Shown one piece after another: positions 7,478 to 15,900 of a stretch of 34,914 nt of DNA. This DNA is from Verrucomicrobiota bacterium (GTDB taxonomy: Bacteria; Verrucomicrobiota; Verrucomicrobiia; Limisphaerales; UBA9464). Positions within the stretch are counted from its first letter, which is position 1. Every line of letters begins with the position of its first letter. The notes under the pieces were generated by a model. It saw only the letters and a list, made by a program, of their open reading frames with translations. It was not told where the DNA came from and searched no databases. Location: assembly GCA_025360495.1 (NCBI GenBank), contig JANYCC010000110.1, forward strand, positions 1 through 34,914, written 5' to 3'. The translations under genes and the position numbers were made by a program.

Positions 7478-8587
7478 ATGGAAAAGCTGCCTCCGATCCC
7501 CAGCCCGCCCGGCACCGCGTTCCGCGAGTTCCGGATCACGCTCCTGCCTTTCATCACGTTTTCCGTGATGCTGGGACTCACCATCTTCACCTGGCTCCGT
7601 TATGTCGGCCCAGGCAGCTTGGTCGGAGAGGTGCAAACCACCCACGCAATCGTTTCCAGCACCGTCCCGGCCCGCATTTCGCAGTTCAAGGTGCGATTGC
7701 TCGACCGGGTGACCGCCGGCCAACCGATCGCGGAACTGTCGGCCGCCGACCCCCGCCTCATCGAGGCCCAGGTGGCTCTCAGCCGCGCCCGCTTGGAATA
7801 TGTCCGCATCAGCATCGTTCCCAAGCTCCGCAAGGAAAACAACCTCATCGGCTACGTGAGACTGCGCCTGTCCTGGCTTGAGGAACGCGCCACCCTGGCG
7901 TCCCAACGCGCCCAGTTGGTGTTCTGGGATGCCGAGGTGGAACGTCTCCGCCAATTGACGCACATCACCAACGGCACGCCTTTCCTCAGCGTCTCCGACC
8001 TCCAACGCGCCGAATCCCAGGCCAATGCCCTCCGCGGGTCCATCGCCGAACTCAGCACCCTCGTCAGCGAAACATCCACCTCGATCGAGCACTTCGACCC
8101 CGAGGAAAAGACCCTCAATGAAGAGAATTCGGCCGCCATTCGCGCCGCCATCGCCGTCGAACAGCGAAGCTTGGATGCCATCGAACTCCAGCTCAATCCC
8201 GTCACCCTCCTTTCCCCGATCGACGGCTTCGTCAGTGTCCTGAGCCATAATGCCGGCGAATCGGTGCTGGCCGGGGCCCCCATCGCCACGATCAGCACCG
8301 CCAAGTCCGAGCGCATCCTGGCCTTCGTCCGCCAACCCCTCCGCTTCGAGCTGCGGCCGGGCATGCCGATCGAGGTCCGCGCCCGATCGTTCGAACGGGG
8401 CGTCGGCCAGGGCAAGGTCATCAGCGTCGGGGGCCAGTTGGAACCGATCCTGCCGGAATTGCTTCCGCCCCATATCGGAGGGTCGGCGACCGCCGTCGAG
8501 TACGGTCAGGCCGTCCTCGTCAGCATTCCCACCGGGCTCAAACTGTTGCCCGGCGAAATTGTCGATCTCCGGCCCCAAGGCGACTGA
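7478..8587 (+). CDS. HlyD-like periplasmic adaptor / membrane-fusion protein
   Basis: 369 residues. One N-terminal membrane anchor (about residues 20-43, I-T-L-L-P-F-I-T-F-S-V-M-L-G-L). Then the first half of a lipoyl-like domain (I-V-S-S-T-V-P-A-R-I-S-Q-F, V-T-A-G-Q-P-I-A-E-L), a long Ala/Glu/Arg-rich coiled-coil hairpin (about 95-235), the second lipoyl half (L-L-S-P-I-D-G-F-V-S-V-L, G-E-S-V-L-A-G) and a beta-barrel region. These are the parts of a tripartite-pump or type I secretion adaptor. No ABC or RND pump or TolC-like gene is nearby. The tight spacing to the VTC and DUF4956 genes points to a joint role, perhaps linking the polymerase to the envelope. The SD before the ATG is weak, suggesting translational coupling. 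Confidence 0.85.
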   Translation: MEKLPPIPSPPGTAFREFRITLLPFITFSVMLGLTIFTWLRYVGPGSLVGEVQTTHAIVSSTVPARISQFKVRLLDRVTAGQPIAELSAADPRLIEAQVALSRARLEYVRISIVPKLRKENNLIGYVRLRLSWLEERATLASQRAQLVFWDAEVERLRQLTHITNGTPFLSVSDLQRAESQANALRGSIAELSTLVSETSTSIEHFDPEEKTLNEENSAAIRAAIAVEQRSLDAIELQLNPVTLLSPIDGFVSVLSHNAGESVLAGAPIATISTAKSERILAFVRQPLRFELRPGMPIEVRARSFERGVGQGKVISVGGQLEPILPELLPPHIGGSATAVEYGQAVLVSIPTGLKLLPGEIVDLRPQGD

Positions 8588-8603
8588 TCCCGCCCCGGCA
8601 ACC

Positions 8604-8637
8604 GGTCCCAAGATTTGGTCCCAAGATTTGGTCCCAA
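8604..8637. repeat. 13-bp tandem duplication upstream of the ferredoxin gene
   Basis: ggtcccaagattt occurs at 8604-8616 and exactly again at 8617-8629, followed by ggtcccaa to 8637. It lies 17 nt past the HlyD-like stop and 65 nt before the ferredoxin start. Confidence 0.95.
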
Positions 8638-8701
8638 CGGCAAAAACCCGCTTGCGACCCCATCCCCCGGGACCCATAAATCCGCGGAACGAAACGAGCT
8701 T

Positions 8702-8935
8702 ATGGCTGACCTCGCAAATCGATACCCCCAGAACGTGACCGGGAAGTTCTACGTCGACAATAATTGCATCGACTGTGATCTCTGCCGCGAAACCGCGCCG
8801 AACAATTTCACCCGCTTCGAAGACAGCGGCTATTCCTACGTGTACAAGCAACCGGAAAGTCCGGAGGAGGAAGCCGCCTGCAAGGAGGCCATGGAAGGAT
8901 GCCCCGTCGAGGCGATCGGCAACAACGGCGCCTAG
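8702..8935 (+). CDS. Small [4Fe-4S] ferredoxin
   Basis: 77-residue soluble electron carrier with one cluster: C22-I-D-C25-D-L-C28 plus C67-P in E-G-C-P-V-E-A-I-G; C60 is an additional cysteine that may pair in a disulfide or assist binding. This arrangement matches the single-cluster ferredoxins of the Pyrococcus/Thermotoga or Bacillus Fer type rather than the two-cluster clostridial type. The ATG at 8702 (MADLANRY) is the natural start; the longer open frame to 8615 runs through the tandem repeat and is not protein-like. The ribosome site is weak (gaacgaaacgagc). Possibly transcribed with the VTC-DUF4956-HlyD set, but a 114-nt gap and the repeat separate it. A terminator hairpin follows. Confidence 0.92.
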   Translation: MADLANRYPQNVTGKFYVDNNCIDCDLCRETAPNNFTRFEDSGYSYVYKQPESPEEEAACKEAMEGCPVEAIGNNGA

Positions 8936-8968
8936 TTCCACATATCAACGCTTCCACGCACCGAGCAC

Positions 8969-8998
8969 GCCCGCCCTCCCGGCGGGCATTTCGCTTTT
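8969..8998 (+). terminator. Rho-independent terminator after the ferredoxin gene
   Basis: A 7-bp stem gcccgcc/ggcgggc (8969-8975 with 8981-8987) around a 5-nt loop, followed on the plus strand by atttcgctttt. It lies 34 nt beyond the ferredoxin stop and just before the convergent mnmE stop. Confidence 0.75.
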
Positions 8999-9004
8999 CA
9001 CCGG

Positions 9005-10375
9005 TCATTTCCCCAGGCAGAACGTGCTGAAAATCCGGTCCAGCATGTCTTCCGTTGTCGTCCGCCCCACCACCTCGCCCACCGCCTCCACCGCCATCCG
9101 GATTTCAATCGCCACCAAGTCCAACGGGATTCCTTCGACCATGGCTGCCATCGCCCGGGCCAGGGCCTCCTCCGCCCGGCGCAACGCCTCCTGGTGCCGC
9201 ACCCCGATCGCCACCTCCGCAGCATCGCCGGTAAGCACACCCGCACCCGCCAGGGCGGCGATCCGATCCTTCAGGGTTTCCATTCCCGAGCCCGTGACAC
9301 AACTGACCTGGACACCGCATTCCGCGCTTCCCGTGATCTCCTCCCAGCAACCGGGCAAATCGCTCTTGTTCCATACCAGCACCCGGCGTCGACCGGTGAA
9401 TTCTTCCAGCAGTGTCGCATCACCCGCCTGCCAGGGCCGGGCCCGATCCATCACGTGCAATAACACCTCGGCCCGCTCCGCCGCCTGACGACTCCTCCGG
9501 ATCCCCTCGCGCTCCACTTCATCCACCCCTTCCCGAAGTCCGGCGGTATCCACAAAAACCACCGGCCAACCCCGGATGTCCGCCGATTCCTCAATGGTGT
9601 CGCGCGTCGTGCCGGCGATCGGGGTCACGATGGCGCGTTCATGCCCCAACAGGCGGTTGAGAAGGCTCGATTTGCCGGAGTTGGGACACCCGACAATGGC
9701 CACCCTCAATCCCTGCCGAAGCACCCGTCCCTCGCCCGCGGTCCGGAGCAACCCTAGCAATCCCTCCCGCGCCACCCCCATTCGCCGGTACAGTGCTTCG
9801 CCCGTCTCCGGCGCGATGTCTTCATCCGGAAAATCCAAGTGGGCCTCGACGTGGACCAGCACCAACATCAGGTCGTCCCGCATCCCCTCAATCCGACGGG
9901 AAAGGTGACCGGCGAGCTGCGCCGTCGCGGCCCGGGCGGCGAGTTCGGACCGGGCGTGAATCAGGTCGGCGACGGCTTCGGCCTGCGTCAGGTCAATTCT
10001 TCCATTCAGGAATGCCCTCCGCGTGAATTCACCCGGACCCGCCATCCGGGCTCCGGCCGCCAACACCGCCGCCAACACCCGTCGCGTCACCACCACCCCC
10101 CCGTGGCATCCAATTTCAACCGTGTCCTCGCAGGTGTACGTGCGGGGGGCCCGCATCACCGTCAACAGGACCTCGTCGATCACTTCGCCTTCCCGCACCA
10201 CATGGCCATGATGCACGGTATGCGAAGCCACCGCATCGGGCCGTACCCCATCGCGACTCGGTCGGAAACACCGGCCGGCAATCATCAGGGCCTCCTTCCC
10301 GGAAATCCGGATCACCGCCAGGCCCCCTTCACCGGGCGGCGTGCCGATCGCTGTAATCGTATCCGTGGGATGCAT
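9005..10375 (-). CDS. mnmE: tRNA uridine-5-carboxymethylaminomethyl modification GTPase MnmE (TrmE)
   Basis: With MnmG it installs the cmnm5 group on U34 of certain tRNAs, using a GTPase cycle and formyl-tetrahydrofolate. Signatures in order: D-T-I-T-A-I-G-T-P-P-G-E-G-G-L-A-V-I-R-I-S-G in the N-terminal folate-binding domain, G-C-P-N-S-G-K-S-S (G1 P-loop), the G2 loop G-T-T-R-D-T, V-D-T-A-G-L (G3), N-K-S-D (G4), and the C-terminal F-C-L-G-K with the catalytic cysteine. 456 residues from ATG 10375, the usual length; a GTG at 10399 adds eight residues and would overlap the upstream short gene. MnmG is not in the window. Confidence 0.97.
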   Translation of the reverse strand: MHPTDTITAIGTPPGEGGLAVIRISGKEALMIAGRCFRPSRDGVRPDAVASHTVHHGHVVREGEVIDEVLLTVMRAPRTYTCEDTVEIGCHGGVVVTRRVLAAVLAAGARMAGPGEFTRRAFLNGRIDLTQAEAVADLIHARSELAARAATAQLAGHLSRRIEGMRDDLMLVLVHVEAHLDFPDEDIAPETGEALYRRMGVAREGLLGLLRTAGEGRVLRQGLRVAIVGCPNSGKSSLLNRLLGHERAIVTPIAGTTRDTIEESADIRGWPVVFVDTAGLREGVDEVEREGIRRSRQAAERAEVLLHVMDRARPWQAGDATLLEEFTGRRRVLVWNKSDLPGCWEEITGSAECGVQVSCVTGSGMETLKDRIAALAGAGVLTGDAAEVAIGVRHQEALRRAEEALARAMAAMVEGIPLDLVAIEIRMAVEAVGEVVGRTTTEDMLDRIFSTFCLGK

Positions 10376-10382
10376 GCCTCGG

Positions 10383-10628
10383 TCAATGGGGACACGCACC
10401 CGGTTCCGGATCCCTGGCTTCCAGGAAGAGTCGCGCCTTCTCCAAACTGCGCTTGTGCAGGAAATGGAGCAACTCCGGGGAGGTTCCCGCCGGCAGGCGC
10501 CGGGTCAGGTCCGCGATCCGAGCCAAGGCCACAGGCAGGTCCGGACGCGGGCCGGGGGCTGGTGAGGTTCGGGCCGTTTCGTCCAGCTTTCGCAGGATCG
10601 TCAGCAACTCGGTTTCGAGGTCGGTCAT
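10383..10628 (-). CDS. Short conserved-looking protein upstream of mnmE
   Basis: 81 residues (M-T-D-L-E-T-E-L-L... ending P-G-A-C-P-H). It begins with an amphipathic helix (ELLTILRKLDETA), continues with a Pro-rich linker, and ends with a Leu/Arg-rich helical segment P-A-G-T-S-P-E-L-L-H-F-L-H-K-R-S-L-E-K-A. No domain is recognised for certain, but the reading frame is intact, starts with ATG and stops 7 nt before the mnmE ATG, which argues for a real co-transcribed gene. Possible small regulator or RNA-binding helper; no function is claimed. Confidence 0.6.
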   Translation of the reverse strand: MTDLETELLTILRKLDETARTSPAPGPRPDLPVALARIADLTRRLPAGTSPELLHFLHKRSLEKARLFLEARDPEPGACPH

Positions 10629-10713
10629 CTTGGGGACAGCGTATCGGCCGGGCCGGAGAAACCAAGGGGGCGGATTGTCACGACCCCGTTCCTTTGCTTA
10701 AGCTGGGTGGTCT

Positions 10714-11694
10714 ATGAAACGCCTTTGGATGGCTGCGCCCTTGTTCGCGTTGGGCCTCACGGATGCGCTCCGGTCCGCCGACCCGGCAGCCGTGATCGTC
10801 CGGGGGACCGGCATGGAGATTCGCCAGAACGAACTGGATGAATCCCTGGCGCATCACAAGGCGGAACTGCTCAGCCAGGGACGGCTCCTCCCAGACGACG
10901 CCGTCGGGCCGTTGCGGACCCAATTGCTCGACCGCCTCATTCTCATCCGGCTTTGCGCGGCCCGGGCCACGGAATCCGACCGCCAGCATGCCCGCGTGGA
11001 ATCCGCGGGCTTCATCGATCGGCTTCGGCGGGAACATGGCGACGCCGGATTCCGACGACTGCTGGCGAACGCCGGCTTCCGGGACACTGAATTCGCGACG
11101 AACAAATTCCAGGAAGCCCTGGTGTCGACCGTGATCGACCGGGAGGTGAAGGCGGAAATCATCATCCCCACCGCTGATCGCCGCCAATACTATGAGGAGC
11201 ATCCGGACCAATGGGTGGAGCCGGCCTCCGTACGGATTGCCTGGCTACCCTTGTCGTGGATCGATCCGCTGACCGGCAGTGCGCTGACGCCGGAGTCCGA
11301 GAGGCAGAAACGGAGCCTGGCCTTGGAACTGCGGGATCGGGCCGGGAAAGGGGAGGACTTCGCCGCGTTGGTGCGGGCGTACTCGGACGACCTGAAGCTC
11401 CGGGAAAATCGCGGTGAAGTGCGGGTGATGCGAGGCCAGGTGGTTTCCCCCATTGAAGAACCCGCATTCCGACTCGAACCCGGTGGGGTGAGCGGGATCA
11501 TCGAGGTTCCCGGCGGGATCGGGATTTTGAAAGTGTTGGAACGGGTTCCCCCGCACCGGATGCCTTGGGAACAGGCCGACCCGCAGATCAATGAACTGAT
11601 CATCCAACGCGAGTTCCAGCTCCGGATTCCGGAATTCGTGAGCCGCCTGCGCCGGGAAGCCGGACTGGAAGTGATGGCGGCCACACCGCGGTGA
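10714..11694 (+). CDS. Secreted parvulin-like peptidylprolyl isomerase (PpiC/SurA type)
   Basis: 326 residues. A short, weak signal-like N-terminus (MKRLWMAAPLFALGL...) suggests export. Residues 30-150 form an alpha-helical chaperone-type N-domain (I-R-Q-N-E-L-D-E-S-L as in SurA_N). Residues about 166-277 match the rotamase fold: a W-V-E-P-A-S-V-R-I start, F-A-A-L-V-R-A-Y-S-D-D in the helix, G-x-V-x-x-M-R-G-Q-V-V-S-P-I-E-E-P-A-F-R-L-E-P-G-G-V-S and I-G-I-L-K-V-L-E-R-V near the end. It likely folds outer-membrane or periplasmic proteins. Rotamase activity is probable but not certain, since the catalytic loop is shorter than in SurA P2. Convergent with the response regulator; stops are 10 nt apart. 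Confidence 0.85.
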   Translation: MKRLWMAAPLFALGLTDALRSADPAAVIVRGTGMEIRQNELDESLAHHKAELLSQGRLLPDDAVGPLRTQLLDRLILIRLCAARATESDRQHARVESAGFIDRLRREHGDAGFRRLLANAGFRDTEFATNKFQEALVSTVIDREVKAEIIIPTADRRQYYEEHPDQWVEPASVRIAWLPLSWIDPLTGSALTPESERQKRSLALELRDRAGKGEDFAALVRAYSDDLKLRENRGEVRVMRGQVVSPIEEPAFRLEPGGVSGIIEVPGGIGILKVLERVPPHRMPWEQADPQINELIIQREFQLRIPEFVSRLRREAGLEVMAATPR

Positions 11695-11704
11695 CCGACC
11701 CGGG

Positions 11705-12445
11705 TCAGACCCCGGTGGGACGGGTGTTCGACTCGGGCATGGCCCCATGGTTCACCCACTGGAACGCCGCCCTCATCAATGCGGGTGCGGACTCGAGCCC
11801 GAGCTTGTCCTTGATCCGGGCGCGGTAAGTTTCAATGGTCTTGGTGTCCACGCCGAGACTGCCGGCAATCTGTTTGGTGCTCTGCCCGCGACCGATCAAC
11901 TCGAAGACCTGAAGTTCACGGTCGCTGAGCGCCTGGATCGGCGACTGGTGTTCACCCCGGGGCGGGGTCACCTTTCGCAGGAGGACCCGCGAGGTCATCG
12001 AGGGGCTCAGATACACCTGTCCGGCCAGCACCCGCTTGATCGCTTCGGACAATTCCTGCGGGCTGGCCGTTTTCCGGACATAGCCCAGGGCGCCCGCCTC
12101 CAGCACCCGTTCCGCGTACAACTCCTCCTCATGAGTCGAGAACACCAGCACCCGTGGCGCCGGCGACATGTCCCCGATGTCCTTGATCAGTTCAAAACCA
12201 TGGCCGTCGGTGAGGCTCAGGTCCAGGATCACGAGGTTCGGCATCTGCTGGATGATGTCGCGCAAGGCATGCCGGGTGTCATCCCCCATGCCGCTGACCA
12301 CAAAGCCCAGATCATTCTCGACCAACTGGGAGAGAAACGTGCGGACCACGGGGTGATCCTCCACAATGTAGACGCGCGGAACCTCGCCCCGCACCGATCC
12401 TTTCCCCGACGCCGTTGCTGTATTTGGTTTTGTCAATGGACGCAT
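11705..12445 (-). CDS. NarL/FixJ-family response regulator
   Basis: 246 residues: receiver domain (about 24-140) with acidic pocket E29-D30, phospho-acceptor D75 in V-I-L-D-L-S, switch residues T/S in F-S-T-H and K125 in V-R-K-T; then a LuxR-type HTH (about 172-235, L-S-D-R-E-L-Q-V-F-E-L-I-G-R-G and I-A-G-S-L-G-V-D-T-K-T-I-E). DNA-binding transcription factor controlled by phosphorylation. It is divergent from a hybrid kinase with its own receiver and Hpt, so it is the likely final receiver of that relay (inference). The first 20 residues are not conserved, so the true start may lie a few codons later. Direct repeats in the upstream gap may be its sites. Confidence 0.92.
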   Translation of the reverse strand: MRPLTKPNTATASGKGSVRGEVPRVYIVEDHPVVRTFLSQLVENDLGFVVSGMGDDTRHALRDIIQQMPNLVILDLSLTDGHGFELIKDIGDMSPAPRVLVFSTHEEELYAERVLEAGALGYVRKTASPQELSEAIKRVLAGQVYLSPSMTSRVLLRKVTPPRGEHQSPIQALSDRELQVFELIGRGQSTKQIAGSLGVDTKTIETYRARIKDKLGLESAPALMRAAFQWVNHGAMPESNTRPTGV

Positions 12446-12905
12446 CCCTGTCGCACGCCTGAAACGTGCCGTGAGATGATATGATTATCCCGTCGGGAAT
12501 TCCTGTACAGCACATTCATGGAGTTCCTGACTGCAGATGACGCCACGGACCAGGGGCGGGCCGGCGGCAGGCGTTCACCTGACGCTTCGGCCCCGTTGTA
12601 AGGGCGCCCGCGACAGGGGATTCCTATTCAACCCGACTCCCGCCCCCCGCAGGCGTGCGGCTACATTGGCGCCGTCGCCGGTCGGATAAGCCGGCGGTTC
12701 CGGGGCGCAAGCCTAGGACGAACCATTCGCCCCGAATGGATTCGAATGGGGATAACGGGGATGAGCCGGTCAGGAAGTGCGGGCAAGGGAAAACAGGGGC
12801 CCGCCCTCCTGGCCGGTTTCATTTTTTCGGACTGCCAATTGCACCGCCCCCGAACTCGGGCAAGAATGGGGTCGCAGCAACCCCCCTCGGGTTGCGCTTT
12901 GGATT
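12446..12905. promoter_or_regulatory. Divergent intergenic region between response regulator and hybrid kinase
   Basis: 460 bp with no gene I can support. Things seen: near-identical direct repeats ggaattcctg (12496-12505) and ggagttcctg (12520-12529), 24 bp apart; a hairpin cgccgg...ccggcg (12676-12696); a palindrome ccattcg-ccc-cgaatgg (12723-12739) followed by another cgaatgg (12743-12749); and a minus-strand gataat (complement of 12484-12489) that could be a -10 box for the regulator, without a good -35. Any of these could be operators or leader structures; none is proven. The longer open frame from 12777 into the kinase lacks protein character before 12906. Confidence 0.4.
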
Positions 12906-15900
12906 ATGGCTCCTCCCAGCCTCGCGCTCTTCTTCCGGTGGCTCCTGCCATGCTGGATGGCCGCGCTGACCGCGGGGACGGCCCACGCCATTTCCCCCGG
13001 TGGTACCGTCCTGACCAATGTCGCGCAGATCCGCCAACTCGGCCGGTCCGAATCCTCCAACGGCCAACTGGTCGCGCTCCACGGCCTCATCATCTTCCGC
13101 AGCGATCCGACGGAACTCTTCCTCCTGGACGGCACCGGCGGGGTGTTCGTCGAGAACTTGATCCATGCCCAGGCGGAGCCCGGCGATGAGGTGGAGATCT
13201 CCGGACTGCTGAACGACGGCGGCTTCGCACCCGCGGTCCAGTTGAAGTCCCTGCGCCGGCTTGGTTCGACCAACCTTCCGGCGGCACGCCCCGCCGTCCC
13301 GGACCGCCTGCTCGCCGGATTGGAGGATTCCGAATGGATCCGCCTGCATGGGGTCGTTGCCGATGTCCGGAAGCCGGAAGCGCAGATGGCCCTGCACGTT
13401 CTGGGAGATTATTGTGAGTTCGAATTATATCTGCCGCGCGGACTCGACCTGCCCGATCCGGAGGATTGGATCGGCCGGGAAATCGAGGCTTCCGGCGCGT
13501 GCGGCACCGAATTCAACGCCCGCGGCCAACTGCTCGGCATCAACCTGGCAGTCCCGACCCTGCAGCACATCGAACGCCGTGGTGCCGCCCTCCCCGCCGC
13601 CGATGCCACCCCGTACTGCCCGATCCCGGAACTGCTCCGCTATTCCCCCAATGCCCGGCCACACCAACGGGTCCGGGTCCGGGGCTTCGTCACCCATTCC
13701 CGCAGCAACGGGGTCTTCCGCATACAAACCGGCACCAATGGGGTCGAGGTCTTCGGGCGCCGTCCCGAGAGCCATGACATCGGGGCATGGGTGGAGGTGA
13801 CCGGCTTTCCCACGCCCGGCGAAAACATCCCGGTGCTCACCTTCGCCGATGTCACCCGGAAGGACGGTAACCCGGATCTTCCGCGCCCCGTCCCCATCCG
13901 TCTCAAACGCCGCGAATTGAATGAGCTCGTCGACGGCGTCCTGGTCCAGTTCAGCTCCCGGGTCGTCGACGTGCGGGATCGTGCCGACACCCGCATCCTG
14001 ATCCTCGAATCGGTCGGACGACGATTCCTGGATGCCCAATTGCCGCTCCGGGGCCGGATGGATTCCACCCCGGGATTGGAACCGGGCTGCCGGGTTCTGC
14101 TGACCGGTGTCTATGAGCAAACCGGCAGCGAAACCAATGCCCCCACCTCCGGCCGTATCTGGCTCAACGGCCCGTGGGATCTCCAACTCGTTGATCGCGG
14201 TCCCCTGCTCAATCCCCAACGATCCCTGATCCTCGCCATGGTCCTGGTGTCGACCCTGCTGCTCATCGGAACCTGGGCCGTGACCCTGCGTCGTGCCCTG
14301 GCACGACAGGAACGGGCGATCGCCGCCCGCACCGAGCGCGAGAATGCCCTGCAGCGCCGGTACCGGGACCTCACGGAGAACGCCACCGACGTCATTTTCA
14401 CCCTGGATCTCGCCGGCCATCTGAAGTCGTTCAACCCGGCCATGTCCCGTCTCACCGCCCTTCCGGCCGACCGACTGACCTCGCTCAGCCTGGCGGAGTT
14501 GGTCATTCCGGAACACCGCCCGCGGTTGCAAAAGCTCCTCGAACAAGCCGCCGGTGGGAGCCGTGAATTGGAACAGGTGGAACTTGCCATCGACACCGGG
14601 GACCACCACCGCGTCCTGCTTGAGGTGAATCCCCGGGTCTCGGAAGGGGAGAACCAGCCCTTGGAAATCGAGGGCGTCGGACGCGACATCACCGCGCGGC
14701 GTCGCATTGAGGACGATCTTCAGGAGAGCCAGGAACGGTTTCGCGACCTGTTCCAGCAATCCCCGGACGCCGTCTTTGTCCTCGCGATGGATGGACGGGT
14801 GTTGGACGCGAATCCCGCTGCGTGCCAGTTCCACGCCATCCCCAAGACCACGTTGATCAACGGTTCGCTGATGGACCTCCTTCCGCCGGCCCTCCAAGAG
14901 GTGGCCGGCCAGGAACTCGAGGAACTCTCCCGCTCCGACGGGGCCAAGATCGAATCGTTCCGACAGGCCGCCGGCGGACGCATGGTCCCGGTCGAGACGC
15001 GCGTGAGTCGGATCCGGTTTCGCGGCGAGCCCTCCCTGCTGCTCCATGTCCGCGACATCACCGAATGGACCGACACCCTGGCCGCGCTCCGTGCCAGCGA
15101 AGACCAGTATCGCCAGGTGATCGACGGCCTGGCGGAGGGGGTCATGGTGATCCGGGCGGACGGGTCCGTGGATGCCGCCAATGAAAGTGCCTGCCGAATC
15201 CTCAATCTCCCACTCGCCGTCCTCCTCAAATCCAATCTGATCCGAGGCGACTGGGCGGCGGTGGGTGAGGAGGGCCGTTCCCTGCCGCCGGCGGAATATC
15301 CGGTGGTGCAAACCCTGCGGACGGGGCGGCCCCAGAATCGGTTCGTGATGGGACTTCCCCGCATGGGCGGCAAGAGCATCTGGCTCTCCATCAATTCCCG
15401 TCCTCTGCGCCTCGCGCCAAACGGCGTGGTTCTGGCCGCCGTGGCCTCTTTCCAGGAAATCACCGAGGAACGCCGGATTCGCGATGAGCTGGTCCGCGCC
15501 AAGGAATCGGCCGAGAAAGCCAACCGGGCGAAAAGCGATTTCCTTGCCCACATGAGCCACGAAATCCGCACCCCGATGAGCGGTGTCATCGGCATGCATG
15601 ACGTGCTCCTCAACACCCCTCTGACCGCAGAACAGGAGAGCTTCGTGCGGGCCGCTTCCGAGGCCGCGGAGGATCTCCTTCAGATCATCAACGACCTGTT
15701 GGACCTTTCCAAAATCGAGGCCGGTAAATTGGCCCTCTCACCCGAGGATCTCTCCCTGCGCTCCCTGCTCGAATCCACCCTCCGTCTCTTCGCCACCCGG
15801 GCCGACAAGACCGGGGTGAAACTCCACGCCCAAGTCTTCGAGGGGGTTCCCGACCAGATCCGGGCCGATGGCCACCGGCTCCGTCAAATCCTGTCGAACC

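Noticed and set aside
7463-8941. 492-codon minus-strand open frame opposite the HlyD-like gene and ferredoxin
   Set aside because: Crosses the 13-bp tandem repeat and a gene boundary; Gly/Asp/Ala-rich without motif.
11698-11707. gacccgggtc palindrome between convergent isomerase and regulator genes
   Set aside because: No loop and no T tract on either side, so not supported as a terminator.
12733-12749. tRNA-like T-arm string (gattcgaat) in the regulator/kinase gap
   Set aside because: No acceptor or anticodon stem around it; it is part of the short inverted repeat.
13425-15599. 724-codon open frame on the minus strand opposite the hybrid kinase
   Set aside because: High-GC shadow of the kinase: Arg/Gly/Asp/Gln-rich with no domain, while the plus frame has complete catalytic motifs.
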